Assembly (NCBI GenBank): GCA_025062295.1
Contig: JANXAJ010000016.1
Coordinates: forward strand, 1 to 33,503
Direction of reading: 5' to 3'
Origin: Bacteroidia bacterium
GTDB lineage: Bacteria; Bacteroidota; Bacteroidia; SpSt-205
Length of the DNA stretch: 33,503 bases
Part shown: positions 33,305 to 33,503 of the stretch, piece after piece
Numbering within the stretch: position 1 is the first letter of the stretch
How the letters are laid out: each line of letters starts with the position of its first letter
Program-made: the position numbers and the translations under genes
The notes under the pieces: generated by a model
Databases searched by the model: none
The model's input: only the letters and a program-made list of their open reading frames with translations
What the model was told of the DNA's origin: nothing

Positions 33305-33378
33305 ACATGGTCTAAACAAAAGGTTTCTTAGGAGAAGCTCTTCCTTGAGCAGCTTCTGTCTTGGAAGAAGCGTTTTAG

Positions 33379-33503
33379 GGGGTTTGGGGGCCGCCCGGTT
33401 GGGGGGGGGGCAAACCAAAAGAAACCCAAAAAAAAAAAAAAAAAAAAAAAAAAACCAAGGAAAAACAAATAAAGGGAAGTGGTTTTAATTTTTTTTTTTG
33501 TTT
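33379..33503. other. Low-complexity, probably erroneous contig end
   Basis: Composition changes abruptly: runs of G (10 Gs at 33401-33410), 27 consecutive A (33428-33454) and an 11-T run near the end, with little else. Nothing like this occurs elsewhere in the window. It looks like low-quality read ends retained by the assembler, so no biology should be read from it. Confidence 0.75.

Noticed and set aside
1-33503. Defence system, prophage, integrative element or biosynthetic gene cluster
   Set aside because: No integrase, transposase, phage, nuclease-helicase or synthase genes; content is core envelope and metabolism.

Overview
The window reads as a fragment of a Bacteroidota chromosome of intermediate GC. 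Lineage markers are GldD and GldE (gliding/T9SS-associated), a Bacteroidota-type LptD-like protein, a DUF4476 protein, and two exported proteins that look like type IX secretion (T9SS) cargo. Promoter-like TAnnTTTG boxes and signal peptides ending in A|Q agree with this. Genus cannot be fixed by reading. The right-hand end (from about 33379) decays into G-runs and a 27-base A-run and looks like a poor-quality contig end.

Layout. (1) 172-5439, plus strand: tightly overlapped operon of an outer-membrane barrel-like protein, a SAM methyltransferase, a GT51 peptidoglycan transglycosylase with a large AsmA-like N-terminal region, and an AsmA-family protein. (2) 5578-8433, plus: Wzm/Wzt-type polysaccharide ABC exporter and an FkbM methyltransferase. 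(3) 8508-9961: exported DUF4476 protein, and a convergent dual-CDGSH iron-sulfur protein. (4) 10091-11491, plus: beta-barrel protein and Pcm. (5) 11468-13993, minus: gldE-gldD-tatD. (6) 14039-15976, plus: large exported protein resembling GH20/GH67-type glycosidases. (7) 15985-18981, minus: lptD-like gene followed by an isolated nuoC. (8) 18991-23607, plus: N-acetylmuramoyl-L-alanine amidase, three glycosyltransferases (two are tandem paralogues) and rpe. (9) 23763-25913, minus: T9SS-type protein and a SirB1/transglutaminase-like protein. (10) 25988-29820, plus: small exported protein, S8 protease with C-terminal sorting domain, and ribosomal protein L28. (11) 29805-33304, minus: ubiD-like decarboxylase and bifunctional NAD(P)HX repair enzyme. 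No gap between genes exceeds 160 bases; no tRNA, rRNA, CRISPR array or insertion sequence was seen.

The common theme is the cell envelope: peptidoglycan synthesis and cleavage, glycan synthesis and export, LPS insertion, outer-membrane proteins and T9SS cargo.

The most striking pattern is regulatory. Nearly every gene that heads a transcription unit has a TAnnTTTG or CATCTTTG box ending only 3-7 bases before its start codon (ATG, GTG or TTG). If this is the Bacteroidota sigma-factor -7 element, transcription starts at or next to the start codon, so mRNAs are leaderless. The boxes also correct several starts in the ORF track. A second pattern is that seven exported proteins have very short signal peptides ending in Ala-Gln, matching the Bacteroidetes Q-rule (N-terminal pyroglutamate).
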